Assembly: GCF_000688375.1 (NCBI RefSeq)
Contig: NZ_JIAF01000004.1
Span: 2,046,001-2,110,000 of the forward strand
Origin: Prevotella sp. HUN102
GTDB taxonomy: Bacteria > Bacteroidota > Bacteroidia > Bacteroidales > Bacteroidaceae
DNA length: 64,000 nucleotides
Direction of reading: 5' to 3'
Positions within the stretch are counted from its first letter, which is position 1; the number at the start of each line of letters is the position of its first letter. Below are positions 1 through 9,396 of the stretch, piece after piece. Made by a program: the position numbers and the translations under genes. Below the pieces are notes generated by a model. That model saw nothing but the letters and a program-made list of their open reading frames with translations. It had not been told where the DNA came from and ran no database searches.

Positions 1-96
1 CTTTTCGCGAACCGACCAGAACGTCTGGTCGTGTCTTGTTATCTTTTCAGGGTTCTTCAGGAACTCTGCTGCTTTCTTTGAATGACTTGTTGCCAT
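1..96 (-). CDS. lutB: LutB-like lactate utilisation iron-sulfur protein, N-terminal fragment
   Basis: Only the first 32 codons lie in the window; the gene runs off the left edge. The ATG is at 94-96, 19 bases after the lutA stop. The peptide begins MATSHSKKAAEFLKNP and continues with the Trp-Ser-Val-Arg-Glu-Lys stretch seen at the start of LutB/YkgF proteins. LutB is the ferredoxin-like, 4Fe-4S subunit of the LutABC complex that oxidises L-lactate to pyruvate. The call rests on this short match and on the position behind lutA, which is the usual order. Confidence 0.75.
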   Translation of the reverse strand, partial: MATSHSKKAAEFLKNPEKITRHDQTFWSVREK

Positions 97-115
97 AACT
101 TCTTTGCTTTAAACA

Positions 116-847
116 TTAAATACCTGCTGCGAGAATTTCAGCAACGTGCTTGAACTGGATACCGTATTTGTTCTTTTTGCTGATGCCCTGCATGTGCATC
201 AGACAGGAATTATCGGAACCTGTAATGAATTCCGCACCAGTTTCTATGTGGCGTTTCAGTTTATCGTAGCCCATTCTTGTGCTCACGTGAGGCTCTTCAA
301 CGGAAAACATCCCACCGAAACCACAGCATTCGTCGGAACGCTCCGGCTCTTTCACGGTAATTCCCTGTTTGAGCTTCAGCAGATCAACAATCTTGTTGAA
401 CGGTGCGACGTGCTCCTCAGAGGGCGAACTCAGGCCGAGTTCCCTCACTCCGTGGCAGGAATTGTGTACAGACACCACGTGATTGAAGCTGCCCGGCAGC
501 TCCTTGACTTTAAGGACATCGTGCAGAAACTCCACAAGTTCCATCGTCTTTTCAGGCGTTTCGCACTTATGGTCGTGGATTTTCGGATGGTTTACGCGCA
601 CGAAGGAAGCGCAAGAAACGCTCGGCGTAACAACATAGTCGAATTCCTTGAATATATCTTCAAACTTGCCGGTCAGCTTTCCTGACATACGTTCAAAACC
701 TCCGTTTGCCATCGGCTGTCCGCAACAGGTCTGACGCTCGGGATAAACCACGTCCAAGTTCAGCTTTCGGAGAAGTTTATAGGTTGCCACACCGACTTCC
801 GGAAACAGTGCATCAACATAGCACGGGATAAATAGACCTATTTTCAT
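116..847 (-). CDS. lutA: LutA-like (Fe-S)-binding protein, lactate utilisation
   Basis: A 243-residue cytoplasmic protein with two cysteine-rich CCG domains: PCYVD near residue 9 with CCGQPMANGG near 41, and NSCHGVREL near 129 with CCGFGGMF near 174. This is the layout and length of LutA/YkgE, the heterodisulfide-reductase-like subunit of the L-lactate oxidation complex. lutB follows 19 bases downstream on the same strand, so the two form an operon. A TAATTTTG -7 box lies at 879-886 on the minus strand, 31 bases before the ATG. No frameshift or missing cysteine pair is visible. The family call is firm; the lactate role is inferred from the family. Confidence 0.9.
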   Translation of the reverse strand: MKIGLFIPCYVDALFPEVGVATYKLLRKLNLDVVYPERQTCCGQPMANGGFERMSGKLTGKFEDIFKEFDYVVTPSVSCASFVRVNHPKIHDHKCETPEKTMELVEFLHDVLKVKELPGSFNHVVSVHNSCHGVRELGLSSPSEEHVAPFNKIVDLLKLKQGITVKEPERSDECCGFGGMFSVEEPHVSTRMGYDKLKRHIETGAEFITGSDNSCLMHMQGISKKNKYGIQFKHVAEILAAGI

Positions 848-878
848 AATGTTTAGCTCTTGTTCTATTGTTCTGACA

Positions 879-886
879 CAAAATTA
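879..886 (-). promoter_or_regulatory. -7 box for lutAB
   Basis: Reads TAATTTTG on the minus strand, matching TAnnTTTG. No clear TTTG is seen at the -33 position. The rest of 848-1169 contains an AT-rich 9-bp hairpin (916-924 with 934-942) and the promoter of the next gene, and nothing else recognisable. Confidence 0.5.
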
Positions 887-1131
887 AGAATAAATTATCA
901 GAACAACGAAGAAACCTGAAAAAAGAAATTGAGTTTTTTCAGAAATATATCCTTTGAAACTGATTATATAAAATATGTGTAAATTGAAACGCAATTATTG
1001 CATACAAACAGGCTGATTTCTGTCCGAAACAGTCTCTTCGGTTTTCCGCATCCCTCTTCAAGACGAGAGAGTGATTGGACAATATGCGCAAATTTAGCGT
1101 TGATAAATTACAGACACCTGTTTATTTTTCC

Positions 1132-1139
1132 TACCTTTG
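1132..1139 (+). promoter_or_regulatory. -7 box for the DMT transporter
   Basis: Reads TACCTTTG on the plus strand, 30 bases before the ATG at 1170. No good -33 element is visible. Confidence 0.5.
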
Positions 1140-1169
1140 TAGAATAATTAAGACGTTAAGGAATAAAAT

Positions 1170-2099
1170 ATGAACAATTCAAGAGTCATCAAGGCACACC
1201 TGTGTATGCTGATTGCCGAGATTATCTGGGGGTTGATGTCGCCGATAGGCAAGGATGCTATGCAGCACGGCATAAGTGGATGGTCGATGGTAACTTTCAG
1301 AGTGTCGGGTGCCGCCGTGCTTTTCTGGACGGCTTCGCTGTTTGCAAAGTACGAACACGTATCGCTGAAGGATTTCTTTATCTTCGGAGCTGCGGCATTG
1401 TTTGGCGTTACCTGCAACCAATGCCTGTTCACTTTAGGTTTAAGTTACACGTCGCCTGTAAATGCAAGCGTCATCACTACCACGATGCCCATCTTTGCAA
1501 TGATACTTGCCTTCTTCATTCTGAAAGAGCCTATCACGCTGAAGAAAGCCGGTGGCGTGGCAATAGGCTGTGCAGGTGCCATCATTCTGATACTTACGAG
1601 TCTTGCTGCCGTGAACAGCAAGGTGGGAAACGTGCAGGGCGACGTGATGGTGCTCGGCGCACAGTTGAGTTTTGCACTCTATCTTTCGCTTTTCAATAAA
1701 TTCATCAAGAAATATTCGGTCTTCACCATCAACAAATGGATGTTCTTCTGGGCTACGATTTACGTAACGCCCTTTGCTTTCAACGACATAGCTGCCTTGG
1801 ATTTCGCTTCCGTTGAAACAACCACTTGGCTTGAAATAGGTTTTGTGGTGGGCTGTGGCACCTTCATTGCCTATCTGCTGATGATGATTGGGCAGCACAC
1901 GCTGCGCCCATCCGTAGTGAGTGTATATAATTATGTGCAGCCGATAGTGGCCGTAGTAGTCTCTGTTCTCACAGGCATCGGTACGTTTACACTCTATCAG
2001 GGCATAGCTATTATCTTGGTTTTTACTGGCGTTTGGATGGTCATCAAGTCAAAATCGCGCAAGGATATGGAAGCAGAGAAACAAGCAAAGGCTATTTGA
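1170..2099 (+). CDS. EamA/DMT-family transporter
   Basis: A 309-residue integral membrane protein with about ten hydrophobic segments in two repeated EamA halves; the first half begins at residue 8 (LCMLIAEIIWGLMSPIGKD) and the second near residue 158. The C-terminus is a charged, Lys-rich cytoplasmic tail. Members of this family export or import amino acids, purines or other metabolites, but the substrate cannot be told from sequence. It stands alone between the lut operon and topB. A second member of the family at 57059-57966 is frameshifted. Confidence 0.9.
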   Translation: MNNSRVIKAHLCMLIAEIIWGLMSPIGKDAMQHGISGWSMVTFRVSGAAVLFWTASLFAKYEHVSLKDFFIFGAAALFGVTCNQCLFTLGLSYTSPVNASVITTTMPIFAMILAFFILKEPITLKKAGGVAIGCAGAIILILTSLAAVNSKVGNVQGDVMVLGAQLSFALYLSLFNKFIKKYSVFTINKWMFFWATIYVTPFAFNDIAALDFASVETTTWLEIGFVVGCGTFIAYLLMMIGQHTLRPSVVSVYNYVQPIVAVVVSVLTGIGTFTLYQGIAIILVFTGVWMVIKSKSRKDMEAEKQAKAI

Positions 2100-2130
2100 G
2101 ACAGCAACATTATACAATATTTATAACTCA

Positions 2131-2258
2131 CTGAAAATCAACAGGTAGAAACACCATTCCCATTCTTGCGAAGAATGCACGGCAATCTTCGCAAGAATGA
2201 AACGCAAACGTGCGAAGAATGGAATGCAATCTTCGGTCATTTGAAAATCGTGTTCTTG
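2131..2258 (+). repeat. Dispersed intergenic repeat, full-length copy A (128 bp)
   Basis: Starts CTGAAAATCAACAG and ends near GAAAATCGTGTTCTTG. In between are two copies of a 44-base unit with GCGAAGAATG followed by GCAATCTTCG, which pair as imperfect stems; the units begin at 2168 and 2212. The copy at 38351-38478 has the same length, ends and 44-base period. Shorter or diverged copies lie at 12331, 33925, 41945 and possibly 49081. Confidence 0.75.
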
Positions 2259-2315
2259 TCGGTTGAAATTACTGCCTGCCAACCTGTTCTGAACTTGCGC
2301 GATTGAGAGGATTGT

Positions 2316-2347
2316 TTTGTGAGAAAGAAAAAATATCACTAACTTTG
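2316..2347 (+). promoter_or_regulatory. Promoter of topB
   Basis: TTTG at 2316-2319, a 20-base spacer, then TAACTTTG at 2340-2347. This is a full match to the Bacteroidetes primary-sigma consensus, about 50 bases before the topB ATG. Confidence 0.75.
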
Positions 2348-2396
2348 CAGAACCATCATTTTGCCCTTCGGCAATCCGACAAATTAAAGATAGAGA

Positions 2397-4319
2397 ATGA
2401 AAGTTTGCATTGCAGAGAAACCAAGTGTCGCACGCGACATCGCCAGAATCCTCGGAGCCACCAGTTCGAGGGACGGTTATATGGAAGGTAACGGCTATCA
2501 GGTAACGTGGACCTTCGGGCATCTTTGCGAACTGAAAGAACCCAACGACTACTTTGAGAACTGGAAATACTGGAGTCTCGCAGCCTTGCCTATGGTGCCT
2601 GCGCGCTTCGGAATAAAGGTAATAGAGGATGAAGGAATCAAAAAACAATTCTCTATTATTGAAAAATTATATCAAGGTGCCGAGGAGATTATCAACTGCG
2701 GCGATGCCGGACAGGAGGGAGAGTTGATACAACGGTGGGTAATGCAGAAGGCAAGAGTGAACTGTCCGGTAAAGCGTCTTTGGATTTCTTCGATGACAGA
2801 CGAGGCCATCAAGCAGGGATTTGAAAACCTCAAAGACCAAAAAGATTATGAGCCTCTCTATCTTGCTGGGCTTTCGCGCGCCATCGGCGACTGGCTATTG
2901 GGAATGAATGCCACACGCCTGTACACCCTTAAATATGGAAACAACAAATATGGAAAGGATGCTCAGGTGCTTTCCATCGGTCGTGTGCAGACCCCCACGC
3001 TGGCACTGATTGTGGAACGGCAGAAGGAAATCGACAATTTCAAGCCCGAGCCTTACTGGGTGCTCGCTACGATATACCGTGAAACACAGTTCACGGCAAC
3101 GAAAGGAAAGTTCACTTCAAAGGAAGAAGGCGAGGCTGCTTTCTCGCTGATTGACGGAAAGCCTTTCGTTGTAGACAGCGTTACAAAGAAAAAAGGTACG
3201 GAACAGCCTAAACAGCTTTACGACCTGACCTCGCTTCAGGTGGATTGCAACAGAAAGTTCGGCTATTCGGCCGAAATGACGCTGAACACCATCCAGAGCC
3301 TGTACGAACGGAAATACACCACTTACCCTCGTGTGGACACTCAATACCTTACGGACGATGTGTACAGCCAATGTCCTCAGATAATGAACGGTATGTTTCA
3401 GACGGCTTTCGCCGGTAAGAAGCCTTATGCGGAATTGGTAAAGAAATTGGGTGGAAAGCCATTGCTGAAGTCGAAACGTGTGTTCGACTCAAGCAAGGTT
3501 ACCGACCACCACGCCATCATTCCTACGGGAGTGGTGCCGCAGGGGCTTTCCAATGCCGAGCAAAATGTGTTCGACCTCATTGTCCGCCGCTTCATTTCGG
3601 TATTTTATCCTGACTGCAAATTCTCCACTACAACCGTTATCGGCAAGGTGGACGAGATAGAATTTAAGACTAGCGGCAAGGAAATACTCGACGAGGGATG
3701 GAGAGTCGTTTATAAAACGGAAGATGCTGCAAGCTCATTGAAAGAAGGAAGCAATGAGGGAGGAGCGAAAACGGCTACGGCTGACAGTCTGGCAACGCCT
3801 TCTTCGGAAGGAATCGGCGAGAACCCGGAAGAAAAGGAGACCACGCTGCCCACATTCGTGAAGGGCGAAAGTGGTCCTCATACGCCCACGCTGACTGAAA
3901 AGCAGACCACGCCGCCGAAACATTATACTGAAGCATCGCTGCTGCGCGCAATGGAAACGGCTGGAAAGCTGGTGGACGACGAAACATTGCGTGCCGCACT
4001 GAAGGAGAACGGCATTGGCAGGCCGTCTTCCCGTGCGGGAATCATCGAGACTCTGTTCAAGCGTCATTATATAAGGAGAAAGAAAAAGAATCTCGAAGCC
4101 ACGGAAACAGGTATTGCACTCATTGACACCATCAAGGAAAAGCTCCTCACTTCGGCCGAACTTACGGGTATATGGGAAAAGAAACTCCGTGATATAGAGC
4201 ACAGGAAGTATGATGCCGGACAGTTCATCAATGAATTGAAAGAGCAGATTACAATGATTGTGAACGATGTGTTGGCCGACAATTCCAACAGAAAGATTGG
4301 CAGCGAACCGAAACCATAG
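2397..4319 (+). CDS. topB: DNA topoisomerase III (type IA)
   Basis: A 640-residue type IA topoisomerase that passes single strands and decatenates DNA. The Toprim domain is at the N-terminus, with AEKPSVARDIA at residues 5-15 and the acidic GDAGQEGELI motif near 102. The catalytic tyrosine is Y310 in KYTTYPRVD. The late motif GIGRPSSRAGIIETL lies near residue 538. Residues 445-490 form a Ser/Glu/Thr-rich linker. No C-terminal zinc fingers follow, as expected for topoisomerase III rather than TopA. The start follows a strong promoter. Confidence 0.93.
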   Translation: MKVCIAEKPSVARDIARILGATSSRDGYMEGNGYQVTWTFGHLCELKEPNDYFENWKYWSLAALPMVPARFGIKVIEDEGIKKQFSIIEKLYQGAEEIINCGDAGQEGELIQRWVMQKARVNCPVKRLWISSMTDEAIKQGFENLKDQKDYEPLYLAGLSRAIGDWLLGMNATRLYTLKYGNNKYGKDAQVLSIGRVQTPTLALIVERQKEIDNFKPEPYWVLATIYRETQFTATKGKFTSKEEGEAAFSLIDGKPFVVDSVTKKKGTEQPKQLYDLTSLQVDCNRKFGYSAEMTLNTIQSLYERKYTTYPRVDTQYLTDDVYSQCPQIMNGMFQTAFAGKKPYAELVKKLGGKPLLKSKRVFDSSKVTDHHAIIPTGVVPQGLSNAEQNVFDLIVRRFISVFYPDCKFSTTTVIGKVDEIEFKTSGKEILDEGWRVVYKTEDAASSLKEGSNEGGAKTATADSLATPSSEGIGENPEEKETTLPTFVKGESGPHTPTLTEKQTTPPKHYTEASLLRAMETAGKLVDDETLRAALKENGIGRPSSRAGIIETLFKRHYIRRKKKNLEATETGIALIDTIKEKLLTSAELTGIWEKKLRDIEHRKYDAGQFINELKEQITMIVNDVLADNSNRKIGSEPKP

Positions 4320-4385
4320 CATAAAGATGACTTAACAGCATACTGTCATAACAATAAAACGCCTACGGTCTGCGTTAAATAGAAT

Positions 4386-6500
4386 ATGAATCAACGCCTT
4401 ATAAAATATAAATCAAGTCAGCCCAACATCCCTTCATTCCAGAAAGGGTGTTGGGTTGTTTTGTTGCTCACGATTGGTCTGTTACTGAATAGCTGTGGAA
4501 TAGAGCGTAGTATTAAGAAAGGAGAAAAGTTCTTGGAGATTGGCGAATACTATGACGCAGCCGCTCAGTTCAAGAAGGCCTATCAGCAAACGCCTGCAAA
4601 GAATCGGGCGCAGCGTGGAAATCTTGCCAACAAGATGGCTTTCTGTTACGACCGTATCAATTCCTCGCAGCGTGCAATCGCAGCCTATCGGAATGTTATC
4701 CGATACAAGCAGGATAATTTCGAGACGCACTTGAAACTTGCACAGAACCTTATGAAGAACGGAGCGTATCCCGAGGCATTGAAAGCGTATCAGACAGCGT
4801 TGGATTCTATGCCGTCGAGCAAGATGGCAGCCGAAGGTCTGTCGGCAGCAACGATTGCTCCCAAAATAAAGGAGGAGGGGTCGTATTATGAAGTGAAGAA
4901 GATGGACATCTTCAATTCGCGCCGTCAGGACTATTCGCCTATGCTTTACGGCGATCAGTATAATCAGCTTTACTTCACGTCTACACGCAATGAGGCGCAG
5001 GGCGACGAACTGAGCGGCATTACCGGTGTGAAGCCCAGCGATATTTTTTACAGTGAAAAGGACGACAAAGGCAAATGGACAACGCCCCAGACTATTGAGA
5101 GTGGGCTGAATACTGATGCCGATGAGGGCACGCCGGCATTTTCGGCAGATGGCAGGGAAATGTATATCACGCAATGTCTCACCGACCCTGTTCGTCCTCG
5201 TTTTGCACAGATAGCTGTCAGCAATCGTGCAGATGCAGCTTGGTCTAAGGCTGCGAAACTTGAAATCAGCCGAGACACGCTCTCCAGTTTTGCACATCCT
5301 GCCGTTTCTCCTGACGGAAACTGGCTGTATTTCGTCAGCGATATGCCCGGAGGTCAAGGAGGTTTGGATATCTGGCGTGTGAGACTTATGGGTGGAACAA
5401 CGGGAGGTGTGGAGAATCTTGGTGCTCCTATCAACACTCCGGGCAATGAAATGTTCCCTACATTCCGCCAGAATGGCGATTTTTATTTCTCTTCTGACGG
5501 ACACGGTGGCTTGGGTGGTTTGGACATCTTCATTGCAAAGGTGGGCACAGACCGTCGTTATCATCTTGAACATCCCGGTTTTCCGCTCAATTCGCAGGGC
5601 GACGATTTCGGAATGACCTTTGAGGGGAAGCACAATCGTGGTTTCTTCTCATCCAATCGTGGCGATGCCCGAGGATGGGATCACATTTACAGCTTTGAAC
5701 TGCCCGAAGTGATACAGACCGTAAAAGGCTGGGTTTACGAAATGGAAGGCTATGAACTCCCTGCCGCACAGGTTTTCCTTGTGGGCGATGACGGCACGAA
5801 TGTCAGACTTTCCGTCAAAGGCGACGGTTCATTCGAGCAGGAAATACGTCCGGGAGTAAACTATATTATGTTGGCAACGTGTGCCGGTTTCCTGAATCAT
5901 AAGGAAGAACTGCGTGTAGAACCAGTTACAGAATCGAAAGAATATGTGCTTCAGTTCCCATTGGCAAGCATACGTGTGCCTGTGATGATAGACAATATAT
6001 TCTATGATTTCGACAAAGCTACGCTACGACCGGAGTCGGAAGCTGCTCTGGACGACCTTGTAAAGCTCTTGAACGAAAATCCGAATGTTACGATAGAACT
6101 CTCTGCTCATACCGATTACAAGGGTTCGGCAGATTACAACAAGCGACTGTCGCAGCGTCGTGCTGATGCCGTTGTGGCTTATCTGATAGAGCACGGCATT
6201 GCAAGCGACCGACTTTCGCCAGTAGGTTATGGAGAAGAAAAACCGAAAACCGTCCGCCGAAAGGTTGCCGAAAAGAATACTTGGCTGAAAGAGGGCGATG
6301 TGCTGACGGAAGAATATATTAAGAAACTTGATGAGAAACATCAGGAGACGGCCAATCAGATGAATCGCCGTACAGAGTTTGTGGTGCTTCGCACCACTTA
6401 TGGTATATTCGATGAAAAGGGAAATCTCAAGAATCCTCCCAAACCGAAGGTGGAAAAGAAACTGGAGGACGATGAAGACTTCATATTTGATATTGAGTAA
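4386..6500 (+). CDS. porE: PorE-like OmpA-family lipoprotein (TPR, beta-propeller, CRD, OmpA)
   Basis: A 704-residue lipoprotein with lipobox LLNSC near residue 37. Domains in order: TPR repeats about 45-160, a PD40/WD40-like propeller about 195-435, a carboxypeptidase-regulatory-like domain about 440-530 (QTVKGWVYEMEGYELPAAQV), and an OmpA peptidoglycan-binding domain about 530-650 (IFYDFDKATLRPES, LSAHTD, RLSQRRADAV). This order and length match PorE of Porphyromonas gingivalis, a type IX secretion component that links the outer-membrane machinery to peptidoglycan. Other OmpA-PD40 paralogues exist in Bacteroidetes, so orthology needs a tree. The next gene is 45 bases away. Confidence 0.78.
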   Translation: MNQRLIKYKSSQPNIPSFQKGCWVVLLLTIGLLLNSCGIERSIKKGEKFLEIGEYYDAAAQFKKAYQQTPAKNRAQRGNLANKMAFCYDRINSSQRAIAAYRNVIRYKQDNFETHLKLAQNLMKNGAYPEALKAYQTALDSMPSSKMAAEGLSAATIAPKIKEEGSYYEVKKMDIFNSRRQDYSPMLYGDQYNQLYFTSTRNEAQGDELSGITGVKPSDIFYSEKDDKGKWTTPQTIESGLNTDADEGTPAFSADGREMYITQCLTDPVRPRFAQIAVSNRADAAWSKAAKLEISRDTLSSFAHPAVSPDGNWLYFVSDMPGGQGGLDIWRVRLMGGTTGGVENLGAPINTPGNEMFPTFRQNGDFYFSSDGHGGLGGLDIFIAKVGTDRRYHLEHPGFPLNSQGDDFGMTFEGKHNRGFFSSNRGDARGWDHIYSFELPEVIQTVKGWVYEMEGYELPAAQVFLVGDDGTNVRLSVKGDGSFEQEIRPGVNYIMLATCAGFLNHKEELRVEPVTESKEYVLQFPLASIRVPVMIDNIFYDFDKATLRPESEAALDDLVKLLNENPNVTIELSAHTDYKGSADYNKRLSQRRADAVVAYLIEHGIASDRLSPVGYGEEKPKTVRRKVAEKNTWLKEGDVLTEEYIKKLDEKHQETANQMNRRTEFVVLRTTYGIFDEKGNLKNPPKPKVEKKLEDDEDFIFDIE

Positions 6501-6545
6501 GGAAGCAATACGATTTCACTCATCACCATTACTCCCACAAAGCAA

Positions 6546-7865
6546 ATGCAACTACCCAAAGACTTTGAAGACTACACACGTTCACTAATGGGCGAATCTC
6601 GCTACAATACTTTCCTGAAAGGGCTTTCCGAAGAGCCTCCGGTAAGTATTCGCCTGAATCCTTTCAAGATAAAGGAAGATAATGTAGTGTCTGATGTTTT
6701 CAAGGCAACGAATATCCCTTGGTGCAAGGATGGCTACTATCTGGAAAGCAGACCCAACTTCACTTTTGATCCTCTTTTCCACGCAGGGGCTTATTATGTT
6801 CAGGAAGCAGCGTCTATGTTTGTTTCGCACGTGCTCCGTACGTTAGTGAAATATCCGGTAGCCTTGCTCGACCTCTGTGCTGCGCCCGGTGGAAAGACAA
6901 CTTGCGCTCGGACAGCAGTTCCTGAAGGAAGTTTGGTCTTCTCCAACGAACCGATTGGGAAACGTTCACAGATATTAGCTGAGAATGTACAGAAGTTCGG
7001 CCATCCTGACGTGGTTGTTACCAACAATTATCCTCGCGATTATAAGAGAACGAAGCTGCTATTCGATGTTGTGATTGCCGATGTTCCGTGTTCCGGTGAA
7101 GGGATGTTCCGCAAGGATTCTCAAGCCATTGAGGAATGGAGTACGCAGAATGTGGAGAATTGCAGGCAGTTGCAGCGCAGCATTATTGCCGATATTTGGG
7201 ACAACTTGAAGCCCGGCGGCATTCTCGTTTATTCCACTTGCACGTTCAATGCCAGCGAAAACGAAGAAAATGTAGCTTGGATTTTGAAGGAATACGGTGC
7301 AAAACTGATTTCTGTACCTACTGAAAAGGAATGGAATATAACGGGGACGTTGATTGACAATCCGTTGAACGACAGACAAGACTTCCCTGTTTATCGTTTC
7401 ATCCCCGGTTTTACACAAGGCGAAGGTCTCTTTATGGCTGTAATACGAAAGGAAGGCGAAGACACAAGTTTAATGCAGAAAACCGATATCAGTACTGAAA
7501 CAATGATTCAAGAGGCAAGAAAGAAGCTCAGGATTCTTGCACACGGCGTAAAGAAAGGCATTGAGAAAGGAAAGCAATTCATCCCCGACCATAGTCTGGC
7601 ACTCTCGGTTTCAGCAGATAAAAGCAGTTATCCTACGGTGGAAGTAGATTATAAAACGGCTGTCAGCTATCTTCGGCACGAAGCCATTTTGCTCTCTCCT
7701 GATGCGCCAAAAGGTATTGTTCTTCTCACCTATAAAGGCTTTTCCATTGGTTTTGCAAAGAATCTCGGCAATAGAGCCAACAATCTCTACCCACAGGAAT
7801 GGCGAATAAAAAGCAGTCATATACCGGAAGAGCAAATCATTATTGATACTCTTCCCTCACAATAG
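6546..7865 (+). CDS. rsmF: RsmF-like rRNA (cytosine-C5) methyltransferase
   Basis: A 439-residue NOL1/NOP2/Sun-family enzyme that methylates cytosine C5 in rRNA using S-adenosylmethionine. The SAM-binding motif is LDLCAAPGGKTT near residue 108. The two catalytic cysteines are C181 (DVPCSGEG) and C232 (STCTFN). The C-terminal 100 residues (KGIVLLTYKGFSIGFAKNLG) resemble the extra RNA-binding domain of RsmF/YebU, which separates it from RsmB. It lies between the PorE-like gene and thyA with short gaps, suggesting cotranscription. The exact target base cannot be decided here. Confidence 0.88.
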   Translation: MQLPKDFEDYTRSLMGESRYNTFLKGLSEEPPVSIRLNPFKIKEDNVVSDVFKATNIPWCKDGYYLESRPNFTFDPLFHAGAYYVQEAASMFVSHVLRTLVKYPVALLDLCAAPGGKTTCARTAVPEGSLVFSNEPIGKRSQILAENVQKFGHPDVVVTNNYPRDYKRTKLLFDVVIADVPCSGEGMFRKDSQAIEEWSTQNVENCRQLQRSIIADIWDNLKPGGILVYSTCTFNASENEENVAWILKEYGAKLISVPTEKEWNITGTLIDNPLNDRQDFPVYRFIPGFTQGEGLFMAVIRKEGEDTSLMQKTDISTETMIQEARKKLRILAHGVKKGIEKGKQFIPDHSLALSVSADKSSYPTVEVDYKTAVSYLRHEAILLSPDAPKGIVLLTYKGFSIGFAKNLGNRANNLYPQEWRIKSSHIPEEQIIIDTLPSQ

Positions 7866-7891
7866 TTCCTCCTCTCTTTTAAAATATAACT

Positions 7892-8686
7892 ATGAAACAA
7901 TATCTGAATCTTCTGAACCGAATTATAACGGAAGGTGCAACAAAAGGCGACCGAACTGGAACAGGCACGTTATCTGTGTTCGGCAATCAGATGCGCTTTG
8001 ATTTAAAGGACGGTTTTCCTTTGCTTACAACAAAGAAACTCCATCTTAAAAGCATCATTCACGAACTGCTTTGGTTCTTGAAAGGAGACACCAATGTGAA
8101 GTATCTGCAAGACAATGGTGTAAGAATATGGAACGAATGGGCAGATGAAAACGGTGAACTTGGTCCGGTTTATGGGCATCAGTGGCGTTCTTGGCCTGAT
8201 TATAAAGGTGGCACTATCGACCAGATACAGAATGTTGTGGATATGATTAAGAACAATCCGAACTCCCGCCGTATGCTCGTTACGGCGTGGAATCCGGCTG
8301 AGGTTGAAGATATGGCACTCCCTCCTTGCCATTGTCTTTTCCAGTTCTACGTTGCCGACGGACGTTTGTCGCTCCAACTCTATCAGCGTTCTGCCGATAG
8401 CTTTCTCGGAGTGCCTTTCAACATTGCATCTTATGCCCTGTTGTTAATGATGATGGCACAGGTTACGGGATTGGAACCCGGAGAATTTATCCATACAACT
8501 GGCGATACGCATCTCTATCTCAACCATTTGGAGCAGGCAAAACTTCAGTTGAGCCGTGAACCTCGCAAGTTGCCCACAATGAAAATCAATCCTGATGTGA
8601 AGAATATCTTTGATTTTAAATACGAAGACTTTGAGCTTACCGATTATAATCCACATCCACACATCGCTGGTGTTGTGGCAGTATGA
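7892..8686 (+). CDS. thyA: Thymidylate synthase
   Basis: 264 residues, the same length as Escherichia coli ThyA. The enzyme converts dUMP to dTMP with methylene-tetrahydrofolate and releases dihydrofolate. The catalytic cysteine falls at residue 146 in [12 protein letters not shown], the same number as in E. coli, followed by the [14 protein letters not shown] and YNPHP motifs. It begins 26 bases after rsmF, and folA starts 30 bases after it, so the dihydrofolate made here is recycled by the next gene product. Confidence 0.97.
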   Translation: MKQYLNLLNRIITEGATKGDRTGTGTLSVFGNQMRFDLKDGFPLLTTKKLHLKSIIHELLWFLKGDTNVKYLQDNGVRIWNEWADENGELGPVYGHQWRSWPDYKGGTIDQIQNVVDMIKNNPNSRRMLVTAWNPAEVEDMALPPCHCLFQFYVADGRLSLQLYQRSADSFLGVPFNIASYALLLMMMAQVTGLEPGEFIHTTGDTHLYLNHLEQAKLQLSREPRKLPTMKINPDVKNIFDFKYEDFELTDYNPHPHIAGVVAV

Positions 8687-8716
8687 GAACATTAGAACCT
8701 TATGATATAGACAACT

Positions 8717-9208
8717 ATGCAGATAAACATTATTTCCGCAGTAGCAAGAAACCGTGCAATTGGTTATAACAACAACTTGCTTTATTTCATTAAAGAGGAC
8801 TTGCGCCGATTCAAGCAGCTCACTACCAGCAATACCGTCATTATGGGACGCCGTACTTTCGAGTCGTTGCCCAAAGGTGCGCTTCCCAATCGTCGCAATA
8901 TCGTGTTGAGTCGAACTAAAAAGGATTTCCCGAACTGCGATGTCTATACTTCACTCGACGAGGCTTTGAAGCACATTGATAAAGACGAAAAGGCCTTTAT
9001 CATCGGTGGAGCCAGTGTCTATAAAGAAGCATTGGAGATGGCCGACCATCTTTATCTCACAGAAATAGATGCTATTCCTGAAAATGCCGACGTATTCTTC
9101 CCTGAATACGACAATAACATTTGGACGGTAGAAGCCAAGGAAGAACACGCCGAGACCGAAGATGTGCCAGCCTATTCGTTCGTTGATTATGTAAGGAAGC
9201 AAGCCTAA
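8717..9208 (+). CDS. folA: Dihydrofolate reductase
   Basis: 163 residues. The enzyme reduces dihydrofolate to tetrahydrofolate with NADPH and is the target of trimethoprim. Visible features are IISAVARNRAIGYNNNLL at the N-terminus, the MGRRTFESLP nucleotide-binding motif near residue 50, and FIIGGASVYKEAL near residue 93. It is paired with thyA in the usual order. A short perfect palindrome (9232-9246, AGCACAA / TTGTGCT) and a strong hairpin at 9326 follow the stop. Confidence 0.96.
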   Translation: MQINIISAVARNRAIGYNNNLLYFIKEDLRRFKQLTTSNTVIMGRRTFESLPKGALPNRRNIVLSRTKKDFPNCDVYTSLDEALKHIDKDEKAFIIGGASVYKEALEMADHLYLTEIDAIPENADVFFPEYDNNIWTVEAKEEHAETEDVPAYSFVDYVRKQA

Positions 9209-9325
9209 TCAGCTTTTCAAAGAACAATATCAGCACAAATTGTGCTATCGGCTAAAGATAATAATACTCTTCCAAAACGTTTGTAGGTATATATTTTATA
9301 CTGTTCTGAATAATCATAAGAAAAG

Positions 9326-9358
9326 AATTAGCGTGAGTTCAATGAACTCACGCTAATT
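9326..9358. terminator. Bidirectional terminator between folA and pyk
   Basis: A perfect 15-bp stem, AATTAGCGTGAGTTC and its complement, with a 3-base loop (9341-9343). It sits between convergent genes. The T-tracts are weak on both sides. Confidence 0.7.
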
Positions 9359-9396
9359 TGTATAGAATCTGGTCTTGTCATTAAACCCCAGTTTGT

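Noticed and set aside
2121..2648. A 175-codon minus-strand frame crossing the repeat at 2131
   Set aside because: It overlaps the topB promoter and N-terminus and reads through the dispersed repeat; no family match.
4482..5633. A 383-codon open frame on the minus strand
   Set aside because: It is fully antisense to the PorE-like gene, shows no protein family and has Cys/Arg/His-rich composition typical of a shadow frame.
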